Positions 17,840-26,236 are shown, counted from the stretch's first letter. The stretch is 64,000 bases of DNA from Winogradskyella aurantia (GCF_002266855.1 NZ_NGJN01000006.1:124001-188000), one strand, 5' to 3'. A program made the numbers and translations. The notes: generated by a model from the letters alone, not told the origin.

Positions 17840-18259
17840 TTATTCAACGTTCAACTGTATTGGCGTGTAGCGTTTATATAAATATACAGCCTTATTTTCA
17901 TTTATTATTTTTAGTTGGTCTTCAGTTGCTTTTAAAACAGTTTCTTTCCATTTTGAAAATGGAGTCGAATAATAAATACGAAGGCTGTCATCTTCAACCA
18001 TAACTGTAAGAGCTTCGGCATCATCAGAGGTAAAATAATTATTGTTTAAACCCGGCTTAAGTTTTTTCCTAAAGCCTTTCAAACTGTCGTTAAGACTAAT
18101 ATAGTCAATGGTTTCATTTACTTTATAATTTTTCACACTACCATCGGACAAGATAACCTCTTGTATTTCCCAATAGCCTTCCAAATGGTTTATATAGCTT
18201 TTAGGGTTGTTGGAACAACTAATAAAAATGAACCATAAGCACCATAATAGCTTTTTCAT
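17840..18259 (-). CDS. Small lipoprotein, lipocalin-like
   Basis: The 139-residue protein has a lipoprotein signal with cysteine in IFISC (about residue 15). The mature part begins [20 protein letters not shown], a pattern common in Bacteroidota lipocalin-like proteins (short strand, Gly-x-Trp, then antiparallel strands). It overlaps the recF stop by four bases (18256-18259), so it is read from the recF transcript. A similar lipoprotein at 44072-44551 has the same Gly-x-Trp-x-hydrophobic opening (LEGTWELTGF). Ligand and role are unknown. Confidence 0.65.
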   Translation of the reverse strand: MKKLLWCLWFIFISCSNNPKSYINHLEGYWEIQEVILSDGSVKNYKVNETIDYISLNDSLKGFRKKLKPGLNNNYFTSDDAEALTVMVEDDSLRIYYSTPFSKWKETVLKATEDQLKIINENKAVYLYKRYTPIQLNVE

Positions 18260-19335
18260 AATTTAAATATTTTGTAGGACTGGTGGATTTGTTTCACGAT
18301 AGCTTCAGTACGCTCAGGATGAGTATCACTTATGAATATTTGGCCAAAATGGTCATCATCTACTAAACTTATAATTTGGGCAACCCTATTTTCATCCAGT
18401 TTGTCAAAAATATCATCTAAAAGTAATATTGGCGCCACACCGCTTTGCTGCTTGATAAAATCGAACTGCGCCAATTTCAGTGCAATTAAAAATGATTTCT
18501 GTTGGCCCTGACTTCCAAATTTTTTAATGGGAAAATCATCAATTAAAAAAATTAAATCGTCTTTATGTATTCCTACACTAGTATATTGTAACGCTTTATC
18601 TTTATTTAAATTGGACTTAAGAAGCGCATTCAATTCACCCTCAAACAAATCACTCTTATACTTAAGGTTAATGACTTCTTTGCTCTGGCTAATAGCTTCA
18701 TAGCGTTCCTTAAAAATAGGAATGAATATTTTCAAGAATTCTTCTCTCTGTTCAAATATCTCTCGACCATAGGTGTGCAGCTGTTCGTTATATATGGCTA
18801 AGGTATCAGTATTAAAAGTATTGTTTAGTGCAAAATATTTTAAAAGCGCATTACGCTGACTGAGTACCTTGTTATAGGCAATGAGTTGGTTAAGATACGT
18901 TTTATTGCTTTGTGAGATTACACTATCTATAAATTTTCTTCGGGTGTCACTACCTTCGATAATTAAGTCACGATCTGCTGGAGATATTATAACCAATGGG
19001 ATCAACCCCACATGTTCACTGAACTTCTCATAGGCCTTACCATTTCGTTTAATAACCTTCTTTTGTCCTCGTTTAAGGGAAACTACTATTTTTTCAGGTT
19101 TACCATTTTTTAAGAAAGCACCATCCGTGACAAAATAATCTTCACCGTGTTTTATATTTTGAAGCGCAATGGGATTAAAGTAACTTTTACCAAAGGCGAG
19201 GTGGTAAATAGCATCCAGTGCATTAGTTTTTCCAATGCCGTTTGCACCGACAAAACAGTTGATTTTATTATCAAAATCAAAAACCTGGCTTTCAAAATTT
19301 TTATAATTGACTAACGAGAGTGTATTCAGATGCAT
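18256..19335 (-). CDS. recF: DNA replication/repair protein RecF
   Basis: This SMC-like ATPase helps load RecA at single-strand gaps through RecFOR. In the 359-residue protein, LSLVNYKNF is the usual start, Walker A is GANGIGKT (residues 30-37), and [16 protein letters not shown] follows. The [17 protein letters not shown] segment is typical, the ABC-type signature is [18 protein letters not shown], and the Walker B/D-loop region is [17 protein letters not shown]. It heads a minus-strand run with the lipoprotein, DUF721, CIA30 and penicillin acylase genes. A minus-strand TATTTTTG at 19407-19400 is a possible -7 element; the nearest TTG is 24 bases away, slightly too far. Confidence 0.93.
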   Translation of the reverse strand: MHLNTLSLVNYKNFESQVFDFDNKINCFVGANGIGKTNALDAIYHLAFGKSYFNPIALQNIKHGEDYFVTDGAFLKNGKPEKIVVSLKRGQKKVIKRNGKAYEKFSEHVGLIPLVIISPADRDLIIEGSDTRRKFIDSVISQSNKTYLNQLIAYNKVLSQRNALLKYFALNNTFNTDTLAIYNEQLHTYGREIFEQREEFLKIFIPIFKERYEAISQSKEVINLKYKSDLFEGELNALLKSNLNKDKALQYTSVGIHKDDLIFLIDDFPIKKFGSQGQQKSFLIALKLAQFDFIKQQSGVAPILLLDDIFDKLDENRVAQIISLVDDDHFGQIFISDTHPERTEAIVKQIHQSYKIFKL

Positions 19336-19443
19336 AAAGATGTCATGATTTGCCCGATTTTACTACTATAAATGGACGTTCAATGCCTCAAAAATTATTC
19401 AAAAATAACAAATAAATAGGCTTTTAAATCCCAATAAATATTT

Positions 19444-19451
19444 TATTTTTG
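19444..19451 (+). promoter_or_regulatory. Promoter -7 element for the TPR-ribH-mutL gene run
   Basis: TATTTTTG at 19444-19451 matches TAnnTTTG. No clear TTG lies 17-23 bases upstream. It is 22 bases before the ATG at 19474. Confidence 0.4.
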
Positions 19452-19473
19452 CGCACGCACAAAATGACAAGTT

Positions 19474-20241
19474 ATGGCAACGTACAAGAAAAGAGGCTAC
19501 AAACCAAAAACCAAAAAAGAAAAGGAAGACGTCCTTGAGGATGGGTCAACTACTGCTGAGGTATTCAATACTTTAGATGAGGGGGCATCAAAGACGGAAG
19601 AGTGGGTTGTAAAGAACCAGAATTACATTGTAGGCGTAATTGGTGCTATAGCTTTAGTGGTTTTGGCTTATTTAGGATACAATAGATTTATAGCCGCTCC
19701 CCAGGAGAAAGAGGCCATGAATGAAATGTATCAAGCCAAGAAATATTTTGAAGATGCCGTAAGCGGTATTTCTTCTGATTCCTTGTACACTATGTCATTA
19801 AATGGAGGTGAAGGAAAGTATGGCATGCTTGATATAATTAATGAATATAGCGGTACACCAGCTGCGAATTTGGCTAATTATTACGCCGGTATGGCCTACC
19901 TTAACTTAAAGGACTACGAAAACGCCATTACCTATTTGAGCGAATTCTCTAGTGATGATAAAATGTTAGGTCCAATAGCTTATGGTGGTATCGGAGATGC
20001 CTTTGTGCAATTAGAGCAATTACCAGAAGGGTTAGAATATTATGAAAAAGCGTTCAATGCCAATAACAATGATTATACAACTCCAATGTATCTCATGAAG
20101 GCTGCTAGAGTTGCTATAGAATTAGGCAAGAATCAAAAGGCATTAGATTACTTAAAGCGAATAGACGCCGAGTTTCCTTCATCTAATGAGGGTTCTGAGG
20201 TTAAGGTTCTCATAGGGAAAGTAGAAGCAAGCTTAAATTAA
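19474..20241 (+). CDS. Membrane-anchored TPR protein (YfgM-like)
   Basis: The 255-residue protein has a basic, Lys-rich cytoplasmic N-terminus (about 1-45), one membrane helix (about 51-70, IVGVIGAIALVVLAYLGYNRF) and a C-terminal series of TPR helices: PAANLANYYAGMAYLNLKDYENAITYL, AYGGIGDAFVQLEQLPEGLEYYEKAF and AARVAIELGKNQKALDYLKR. The architecture is that of YfgM/CpoB-like ancillary proteins of the Sec translocon or cell envelope, though orthology is not established. Its stop overlaps the ribH start by one base, implying coupling. It is the first gene of an eight-gene plus-strand run ending at 25936. Confidence 0.8.
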   Translation: MATYKKRGYKPKTKKEKEDVLEDGSTTAEVFNTLDEGASKTEEWVVKNQNYIVGVIGAIALVVLAYLGYNRFIAAPQEKEAMNEMYQAKKYFEDAVSGISSDSLYTMSLNGGEGKYGMLDIINEYSGTPAANLANYYAGMAYLNLKDYENAITYLSEFSSDDKMLGPIAYGGIGDAFVQLEQLPEGLEYYEKAFNANNNDYTTPMYLMKAARVAIELGKNQKALDYLKRIDAEFPSSNEGSEVKVLIGKVEASLN

Positions 20242-20747
20242 TGGCTACGGCAAACCACAATTTATCCAATTACGATAAAACAACAATCCCAAATGCGAAA
20301 GATTTTCGGTTTGGGATTGTTGTTTCTGAGTGGAATTCACAAATTACTGAAGGTTTGTGGCAAGGCGCCTTTGAGGCTTTAGTTGATTGTGGTGCATTGA
20401 AAGAAAATATAGTTCGCTGGAATGTTCCAGGTACTTTTGAGCTTACCTATGGTGCTGCACGAATGGGCAAAAGTATTTATGCCGATTCTGGTATGTTAGA
20501 TGCCATTATTGTTATTGGTTGCGTTATTCAAGGCGAAACCAAGCATTTTGACTTTGTTTGTGACGGTGTTACTCAAGGGATTAAAGATTTAAATCTTAAA
20601 GGTGATATACCTGTTATCTTCTGTGTGCTTACAGATAATAACTTGCAACAATCCATTGACCGTTCAGGCGGAAAGCATGGTAATAAAGGCACTGAAGCTG
20701 CCATCGCTGCAATAAAAATGGCAGAATTACGAAAAGATACTATGTAA
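20241..20747 (+). CDS. ribH: 6,7-dimethyl-8-ribityllumazine synthase
   Basis: RibH condenses 5-amino-6-ribitylaminouracil with dihydroxybutanone phosphate, the penultimate step of riboflavin synthesis. The 168-residue protein shows the family landmarks: FGIVVSEWNSQITEGL, the RWNVPGTFELTYGAARM loop that holds substrate, IVIGCVIQGETKHFDFVCDGVTQG (with the catalytic His) and PVIFCVLTDNNLQQSIDRSG, then the C-terminal GNKGTEAAIAAIKM helix. The N-terminal 20 residues are a flavobacterial-looking extension. No FMN riboswitch precedes it; its start overlaps the TPR gene stop by one base, so it is expressed from that promoter. Confidence 0.95.
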   Translation: MATANHNLSNYDKTTIPNAKDFRFGIVVSEWNSQITEGLWQGAFEALVDCGALKENIVRWNVPGTFELTYGAARMGKSIYADSGMLDAIIVIGCVIQGETKHFDFVCDGVTQGIKDLNLKGDIPVIFCVLTDNNLQQSIDRSGGKHGNKGTEAAIAAIKMAELRKDTM

Positions 20748-20838
20748 TTTCATCACAATTGTATTTGGTGTTATACAATACGCGGCGCTTCACACTTCAT
20801 TCTTATGACTTTCACTTGGCATCCTTTTTGTTGATATT

Positions 20839-20853
20839 TTAAGGAATCCTTAA
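20839..20853. repeat. Perfect 7-1-7 inverted repeat upstream of the small membrane protein genes
   Basis: TTAAGGA-A-TCCTTAA sits in the 165-base gap between ribH and the next gene, 24 bases before a -7 promoter element at 20877. No T run follows, so it looks more like an operator than a terminator. The regulator is unknown. Confidence 0.4.
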
Positions 20854-20876
20854 GCATTATTTGCTAGTATTTTAAG

Positions 20877-20884
20877 TACTTTTG
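20877..20884 (+). promoter_or_regulatory. Promoter -7 element for the internal transcript to mutL
   Basis: TACTTTTG at 20877-20884 matches TAnnTTTG. A TTG at 20861-20863 is only 13 bases away, so the -33 is not convincing. It would give the downstream genes their own promoter separate from ribH. Confidence 0.4.
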
Positions 20885-20912
20885 AGAGGAAATTAGAGTA
20901 TAATAGATTACT

Positions 20913-21128
20913 TTGTTTAAGCAGCGAAAACATAAACGGTTCAATTACAAACCGCGTTTCCAGGATTCTGAAGATTATAAGTCAAATACTGATTTTGAAG
21001 CTAGATGGAATGAAGCAAAAGGTTCGGTAAAACGCAGAGGAAGTATTTTTACCTCACTTCCGGCTCTAATTGTCATCCTATTGGCACTGTTTATTTTAAT
21101 GTATATCCTTGATGGATATATTAAATAA
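20913..21128 (+). CDS. Small single-pass membrane protein, paralog of the next gene
   Basis: The 71-residue protein has a basic N-terminus with KRFNYKPRF, a soluble stretch and a C-terminal membrane helix (about 49-68, LIVILLALFILMYIL). There is no ATG before the conserved motif: an in-frame TAG lies at 20904 and the only start candidates after it are ATT at 20907 and TTG at 20913, so the TTG is used here. The next gene repeats the same layout (KFNYKPRYY, then a C-terminal helix), which marks a small tandem family. Related proteins beside flavobacterial ribH have often been labelled 'riboflavin synthase subunit beta'; nothing in the sequence supports an enzyme. Confidence 0.7.
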   Translation: MFKQRKHKRFNYKPRFQDSEDYKSNTDFEARWNEAKGSVKRRGSIFTSLPALIVILLALFILMYILDGYIK

Positions 21129-21135
21129 GAAGATT

Positions 21136-21420
21136 ATGGGATTAATGAAAACGAAGAAGAATAGGAAATTTAACTATAAACCACGTTACTACAAAGGTGA
21201 CGGAAATCCATATGAGCTTAAGCATAAGTTTGACGAATACAGAACAACGGTTAACCCTGCAAAAGGCTTAAAAGGAAAGTTTAATGCGGCCATGAATGAT
21301 TATAAGAACAACAATGATGAAAGTGTAAACAAACGTGTTTTGCTTATTGTTGGGATTCTAATTTTTATTTTTTTACTAATTATTGGTTTTGATTTGTCAA
21401 TATTCTTCCCTCAGAGCTAA
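21136..21420 (+). CDS. Small single-pass membrane protein (often mislabelled riboflavin synthase beta)
   Basis: The 94-residue protein begins MGLMKTKKNRKFNYKPRYYK, has a soluble middle with ELKHKFDEYRTT, and ends in one membrane helix (about 69-88). I chose ATG 21136 over ATG 21109 because the latter would lie inside the upstream gene and adds residues with no counterpart in the paralog. The stop overlaps the mutL start by one base. The conserved Lys/Arg-Phe-Asn-Tyr-Lys-Pro-Arg segment is shared with the preceding gene. The topology suggests a cytoplasmic basic domain held at the membrane. Function is unknown; the ribH neighbourhood is probably the only source of the riboflavin label. Confidence 0.75.
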   Translation: MGLMKTKKNRKFNYKPRYYKGDGNPYELKHKFDEYRTTVNPAKGLKGKFNAAMNDYKNNNDESVNKRVLLIVGILIFIFLLIIGFDLSIFFPQS

Positions 21421-23279
21421 TGGCAGATATTATTCATCTTTTACCAGAACATGTTGCTAATCAAATAGCTGCAGGAGAAGTGGTGCAGCGCCCTTCCTCC
21501 GTAGTTAAAGAATTATTGGAAAATGCCATTGATGCCGATGCAACTGAAATAAAACTAATCGTCAAAGATGCTGGTAAAACACTTGTTCAAGTTATTGATA
21601 ACGGTAAGGGCATGAGTGTTACAGATGCACGGCTGAGTTTTGAGCGTCATGCCACGTCAAAAATTAAAGCTGCAGAAGATTTATTTCAACTAAATACTAA
21701 AGGGTTTAGGGGTGAAGCTTTGGCAAGTATTGCAGCCATTGCCCATGTCGAGCTAAAGACTAAACAGTTACATCAGGATTTAGGAACGGCGATTGAAATT
21801 GAAGGCAGCGAGGTTAAATCCCAAGACGTTAGTGTTACTCCAACTGGCACGTCCGTAGCAGTTAAGAATTTGTTTTTTAATATTCCAGCTAGGCGAAATT
21901 TTTTAAAATCGGACACCGTTGAATTACGCCATGTTACAGATGAGTTTCACAGGGTAGCCTTAGCACATCCTAACATAGCTTTCAATTTTTATCATAATGG
22001 CAGCGAGCTATTCAATTTGCCAAAAGAGAACTATAGACAGCGAGTGGTTCATATATTCGGGCCAAAAACTAATGAGAAGTTGGTGCCTGTAGAAGAACAA
22101 ACTGAGGTCTTGAAAATATCAGGATTTGTGGGGAAACCAGAGTTCTCTAAGAAAACAAAATCAGAGCAGTTCTTTTTTGTTAACCAAAGGTTCGTGAAGA
22201 GTCCATATCTAAATCATGCAGTTAATGCCGCTTATGAGGGCTTATTAAAGGATAGATATCATCCTAGTTACTTTTTAAACTTAACTGTTGACCCAAAGAC
22301 AATTGATATTAATATTCACCCTACCAAAACGGAGATTAAATTTGATGATGAACATACATTGTATGCAATAATTCGATCATCAATCAAACATAGTCTTGGT
22401 CAATTTAACATAGCGCCTGTATTAGATTTTGAGCAGCAGTCTCAATTTAATACACCATACGGTTATCGACATAGGCAAGCATCCACACCTAAAATTGAAG
22501 TTGACAGGAATTTCAATCCCTTCAAAGATGAGAATAGTCATACACTTGGACAAAGGCAATCGTCATTTAGGCAAGGACCTACAGCTAAATGGGAAAGTCT
22601 TTACGTAGGATTGGAATCTAAGGAAGGCGACAATTTATCGCAACATAATTCAGATGAATTTACATTTGAAACCCAATCAAAAACACATTCCATCTTCAGT
22701 GATGATGCCGTTGAGACCTCCAAAACAACATTTCAACTCCAGCAGAAGTATATCGTAAGTACCCTAAAATCTGGGATGCTCATTATTGATCAAAACAGGG
22801 CGCACCAACGCATATTGTATGAGAACTTTTTAAAGCATATGACGCTGAAGGAAGCTACAACGCAACAATTGCTTTTTCCGTTGCATTTAAACGTTACGCC
22901 AAGTGAGATGAAAATTATTCGTGATTTGAAATCTGATTTAGAAGATACGGGTTTTGTCTTTACGGATTTTAGTAAAATCGAAGTCACGGTTACTGGTGTA
23001 CCAATAGGTGTACCAGAAAGTGAAGTGTCTATAATCATTGAACAATTAATAAGTGATGTTGAGAATGATGTACCAGAAGCCAATTTTAGTGCTACTGATT
23101 TATTGGCTAAATCTATGGCCAAAAGTTTAGCTATAAAAAATGGGCAGCCTTTGAATAATGCAGAACAAGAACATATGGTCAACAGTTTGTTTGCATGCAA
23201 GGATCCTAGTGTGTCACCCACTAATAGACCTACATTTATCACTATGGCGATAGATGATCTAGAAAAACGATTTATGTAA
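21420..23279 (+). CDS. mutL: DNA mismatch repair protein MutL
   Basis: MutL is the GHKL ATPase that links mismatch recognition by MutS to strand incision. In the 619-residue protein the N-terminal ATPase motifs are intact: LPEHVANQIAAGEVVQRPSS, ELLENAIDADAT, the DNGKGM motif, RHATSKI and GFRGEALASIAA. The transducer region has INIHPTKTEIKF. A variable linker (about 330-440) precedes the C-terminal dimerisation domain. I see no DQHA(x)2E(x)4E endonuclease motif; the equivalent place reads IIDQNRAHQRILYE, where the motif His is kept but the first Ala and the Glu differ. It is coupled to the small gene before it and followed 3 bases later by a rhomboid gene. Confidence 0.94.
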   Translation: MADIIHLLPEHVANQIAAGEVVQRPSSVVKELLENAIDADATEIKLIVKDAGKTLVQVIDNGKGMSVTDARLSFERHATSKIKAAEDLFQLNTKGFRGEALASIAAIAHVELKTKQLHQDLGTAIEIEGSEVKSQDVSVTPTGTSVAVKNLFFNIPARRNFLKSDTVELRHVTDEFHRVALAHPNIAFNFYHNGSELFNLPKENYRQRVVHIFGPKTNEKLVPVEEQTEVLKISGFVGKPEFSKKTKSEQFFFVNQRFVKSPYLNHAVNAAYEGLLKDRYHPSYFLNLTVDPKTIDINIHPTKTEIKFDDEHTLYAIIRSSIKHSLGQFNIAPVLDFEQQSQFNTPYGYRHRQASTPKIEVDRNFNPFKDENSHTLGQRQSSFRQGPTAKWESLYVGLESKEGDNLSQHNSDEFTFETQSKTHSIFSDDAVETSKTTFQLQQKYIVSTLKSGMLIIDQNRAHQRILYENFLKHMTLKEATTQQLLFPLHLNVTPSEMKIIRDLKSDLEDTGFVFTDFSKIEVTVTGVPIGVPESEVSIIIEQLISDVENDVPEANFSATDLLAKSMAKSLAIKNGQPLNNAEQEHMVNSLFACKDPSVSPTNRPTFITMAIDDLEKRFM

Positions 23280-23282
23280 TTT

Positions 23283-24035
23283 ATGAGAAGAGGAATAACA
23301 GATACCGTAAAACACTTATTAATTATCAATGTCATAATGTTTGCGGGAACTTACCTAATTGGCAACAGTGAGTTATTTTATCAATGGTTTGCGCTATTTT
23401 TTCCAAAAAATGAATTGTTTCAACCATGGCAGGTGCTAACACATATGTTCATGCATGGTAATTTAATGCATATCTTATTTAATATGTTTGCATTATGGAT
23501 GTTCGGTACAGCAGTAGAACAGATTTTTGGAGCACGAAAATTTTTAATTTTTTACTTGCTCTCAGGTTTGGGTGCGGCAGTAATTCAAATAGGCTTTTTG
23601 TATTATCAGTTTAATTCAGGATTATCTGAGCTTATCTCATCTGGGATTCCTGAGGCTGAAATATTGAATGTGTTAGGAGAGGGCAAGTACGATACTCGCT
23701 GGGTTAATATTTTAGGTTCAGGTTTTCAGTCATTTATCAGTTCGTATAATTCTACAATGGTTGGTGCTTCAGGTGCTATATTTGGTGTCTTGGTAGCTTT
23801 TGGAATGTTGTTTCCTGAATCTAAACTTATGCTTATTTTTTTGCCGATTCCTATTAAAGCCAAATATTTTATCCCTGCAATAATTGCCCTAGATTTATTT
23901 TCTGCGCTGTCAGGTGAATCAATCTTTAGTCCAAGCAATACGGCTTATATGGCTCACGTCGGAGGTGCACTTACGGGATTTCTGTTAATGTATTTTTGGA
24001 AAAAGAATGAAACTGATAAATACCGTTGGAACTAG
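23283..24035 (+). CDS. Rhomboid family intramembrane serine protease (first of two)
   Basis: This protein should cleave membrane proteins within or next to their membrane helices. The 250-residue, six-helix-type protein has the nucleophile Ser163 in GASGAIFG, the partner His225 in AHVGGALTGF and the conserved HGNLMHILFN (His58, His63) on helix 2. Between helices 3 and 4 it has a longer loop (about 112-155) than bacterial GlpG. All catalytic residues are present. It starts 3 bases after mutL and is followed at once by a second rhomboid gene. Substrates are unknown. Confidence 0.92.
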   Translation: MRRGITDTVKHLLIINVIMFAGTYLIGNSELFYQWFALFFPKNELFQPWQVLTHMFMHGNLMHILFNMFALWMFGTAVEQIFGARKFLIFYLLSGLGAAVIQIGFLYYQFNSGLSELISSGIPEAEILNVLGEGKYDTRWVNILGSGFQSFISSYNSTMVGASGAIFGVLVAFGMLFPESKLMLIFLPIPIKAKYFIPAIIALDLFSALSGESIFSPSNTAYMAHVGGALTGFLLMYFWKKNETDKYRWN

Positions 24036-24037
24036 CT

Positions 24038-24910
24038 ATGAATATATTTAATGATTTAAAATATAAATTTAATACCCTGGATATTTTTGGAAAGATTATC
24101 GCCATCAATGTTATCCTATTTATTGTTGATTTTATTTTAACCAGGTTGATTAAGGTGAACCTTATCAACTACTTTAAGTTACCCTCGGACTTCTTTGAAT
24201 TTATTGTGCAACCGTGGTCCATTCTTTCTTATGGTTTTATTCATAATGACTTATTCCACTTACTGTTCAATATGCTATTCCTATTTTATTTAGCCAGAGC
24301 CTCAACCAATTTATTTAGGACAAAAATGATACTCAACGTCTTTTTTATGGGTATTATAGTTGGTGGTTTGGCATATCTCAGTATTGCAAATCTTATAACA
24401 ACCAATTTTTTTGGTGCGAGGGGTGTATTGGTTGGATCATCAGCAGGAGTTTGTGCCTTGCTATTGTTTGTAGCAGCATACATGCCAGAATCACAAATAA
24501 GATTATTTAATGCTTTTAACGTTAAGTGGAAACACATAGCCATATTCTTTGTGGTTATAGACGTATCCAGACTGTTGCTAGGACTTAATCAAGGTGGCTA
24601 TATTGCCCATTTAGGGGGATACTTGTTAGGTTATGTTTATGCTACCCAATTAAAAAAAGGAAAGGATATAGGAACAGGGTTTGAACGTGCCATAGATAAT
24701 TTTTTGGGTTTTTTTAAACCTAAATCTAAATTAAAGACAGTTCATCGCAAGAAAGGTAAGGCTGGTTACACCAGTAAGTCAAATAAAGAATTTGACGCGG
24801 TTACAAAACAGAAAAAAATAGACATGATTCTGGATAAGATTAGTAAAAGTGGTTACGAGAGTCTTTCAGCTGAAGAAAAGGAGTTTCTTTTTAAGGCGGG
24901 TCAAGATTAA
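24038..24910 (+). CDS. Rhomboid family intramembrane serine protease with C-terminal extension
   Basis: This second rhomboid has 290 residues from ATG 24038. A TTG further upstream would overlap the previous gene and was not chosen. The catalytic Ser135 lies in VGSSAGVCAL and the partner His191 in YIAHLGGYLLGY; HNDLFHLLFNML matches helix 2. Helices end near residue 205, after which a basic linker leads to a charged soluble tail (about 225-290) ending KIDMILDKISKSGYESLSAEEKEFLF, a short helical domain often found at the C-terminus of Bacteroidota rhomboids. It differs enough from its neighbour that the pair looks like an old duplication with separate roles. Confidence 0.9.
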   Translation: MNIFNDLKYKFNTLDIFGKIIAINVILFIVDFILTRLIKVNLINYFKLPSDFFEFIVQPWSILSYGFIHNDLFHLLFNMLFLFYLARASTNLFRTKMILNVFFMGIIVGGLAYLSIANLITTNFFGARGVLVGSSAGVCALLLFVAAYMPESQIRLFNAFNVKWKHIAIFFVVIDVSRLLLGLNQGGYIAHLGGYLLGYVYATQLKKGKDIGTGFERAIDNFLGFFKPKSKLKTVHRKKGKAGYTSKSNKEFDAVTKQKKIDMILDKISKSGYESLSAEEKEFLFKAGQD

Positions 24911-24916
24911 TTTAAG

Positions 24917-25936
24917 ATGAAGGGTTTAGGTTTTTTTGACAAGCTAATTTTCACTATCAATTCGTTGCTGGCTTTCTTATTGCTCTTGTCTTATCTATTG
25001 CCTTTTATTCCACCCAAAAGTTTTTCGACCTTATCCGTTCTCAGTCTCGGGGTGCCATTTTTGATTATTCTCAATGTTTTATTTTTAGTATTTTGGTTAT
25101 TTCGCTTAAAGAAACAATTGTTTTTGTCACTTTTTGTACTTGTTTTAGGATGGAACTACATTAACTCACTCTATAAATTTTCTAGTTCTAAGCATATTGA
25201 ATCTGACGATAATTTTTCGGTAATGTCATTTAATGTGAGGCAGTTTAATCTATTTGAATGGTTATCTAGCAAGACTGTCAAAGAAGACATCATTCAATTG
25301 ATAGAATCCGAACAACCGGATATATTATGTTTACAAGAATCTCCAAGAGGAGACAAGGTCGTATTAGAAGGATACAATCAATTTAATGCAACTTATGTTA
25401 GTAATGTTAGAGGTGGCCTAGCCATCTATTCAAAATTCCCAATCATCAGCTCAGGATCGTTAGAATTCCCCAATACTAATAATAATGCCATATTTGTTGA
25501 TATTGTGAAGACTAAAGATACCCTCCGAGTCTATAATATCCATTTGCAGTCTTCAAAGATTGACACGAAGGTTGAAGCGTTGAAAAAAGAATCATCCGAA
25601 AACTTATTAAAGCGAATAGGCATTACTTTTAAAACTCAGCAAGAGCAATCTGAATTAGTTTTAGACCATAAAAACAAGTGCCCTTATAAAACTATTATTG
25701 CTGGCGATTTCAACAATACGGCTTATTCATACGTTTATAATCAACTCAAAAGGGACTTGGTTGATACCTTTGAAGAGGCAGGTAACGGCTTTGGAAAAAC
25801 CTATAATTTTAAGTTTTTTCCGGTTAGGATTGATTTTATTTTGGTGGATGAGGCTTTTACTGTAAATGGCTATAAGTCCTTTGAAAACGAATTATCTGAT
25901 CATTTTCCTATTAAGGCAACACTTAAACTACATTAG
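24917..25936 (+). CDS. Endonuclease/exonuclease/phosphatase family membrane protein
   Basis: The 339-residue protein has about three N-terminal membrane helices (residues 10-75) and then an EEP-fold domain. That domain shows VMSFNVRQFNLFEW, the metal-binding Glu in DILCLQESPRG, GGLAIYSKFPI, YNIHLQSSK, IIAGDFNNTAYSYVY and the terminal catalytic His in ELSDHFPIKATL. All the usual metal and catalytic residues of the family are visible. Substrates in this family range from DNA to phospholipid head groups and inositol phosphates, so specificity is not assigned. It closes the plus-strand run and overlaps the convergent DUF6122 gene by 9 bases. Confidence 0.88.
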   Translation: MKGLGFFDKLIFTINSLLAFLLLLSYLLPFIPPKSFSTLSVLSLGVPFLIILNVLFLVFWLFRLKKQLFLSLFVLVLGWNYINSLYKFSSSKHIESDDNFSVMSFNVRQFNLFEWLSSKTVKEDIIQLIESEQPDILCLQESPRGDKVVLEGYNQFNATYVSNVRGGLAIYSKFPIISSGSLEFPNTNNNAIFVDIVKTKDTLRVYNIHLQSSKIDTKVEALKKESSENLLKRIGITFKTQQEQSELVLDHKNKCPYKTIIAGDFNNTAYSYVYNQLKRDLVDTFEEAGNGFGKTYNFKFFPVRIDFILVDEAFTVNGYKSFENELSDHFPIKATLKLH

Positions 25937-26236
25937 CCAACAATCCGCTAAATCTGACACAATATGCGCTAAAAGCCCAAAGGCAAATATCCTCGTAAAT
26001 TTAGGTAATAACATCAACACATAAACTCCAATCGCATAGTAGCTGTGTAATGGATGAAAATTAATGCTACATCGATTTGGATTAAACATTGGACTGGCTA
26101 ATAAATGATCTAAATCAATAACAAAAGCACAAATCATAATTAGATATGCACGTATCCATAACTTTCTGAAAAAAATAAGTGCCATGGCTAGGGGTAAGCC
26201 AAAATGTAAACCATAATGTATTGCAAATTGAAACAT
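25928..26236 (-). CDS. DUF6122 family small membrane protein
   Basis: The 102-residue protein has about four short membrane helices and conserved polar residues within them: HYGLHFGLPLA, an Asp-rich FVIDLDHLLASPMF, a NRCSINFHPLHSYY segment and AHIVSDLADC. The His/Asp pattern resembles membrane metal-dependent hydrolases of the YdjM type, but in reduced form. It starts one base into the WbqC stop and so is coupled to it, forming the last gene of the parA-to-DUF6122 run. Its 3' end overlaps the convergent EEP gene by 9 bases. Function is unknown. Confidence 0.8.
   Translation of the reverse strand: MFQFAIHYGLHFGLPLAMALIFFRKLWIRAYLIMICAFVIDLDHLLASPMFNPNRCSINFHPLHSYYAIGVYVLMLLPKFTRIFAFGLLAHIVSDLADCWLM

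Noticed and set aside
18282..18300. TTTGTTTCACGAT resembling half of a parS site
   Set aside because: Only one half matches TGTTnCACGTGnAACA, it lies within recF coding sequence, and it is far from parAB.
20100..20241. FMN riboswitch before ribH
   Set aside because: ribH starts inside the upstream gene's stop codon, leaving no leader, and no RFN-element sequence is visible.
21109..21135. Earlier ATG for the 94-residue small membrane protein
   Set aside because: It overlaps the upstream gene and adds residues lacking in the paralog; ATG 21136 is the better start.
22790..23335. 181-residue minus-strand open frame opposite mutL
   Set aside because: It lies wholly antisense to intact mutL and the rhomboid start, has no recognisable domain, and the plus-strand protein accounts for the sequence constraint.
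24026..24037. TTG start for the second rhomboid
   Set aside because: It lies inside the first rhomboid gene, while an ATG at 24038 follows that gene's stop by two bases.
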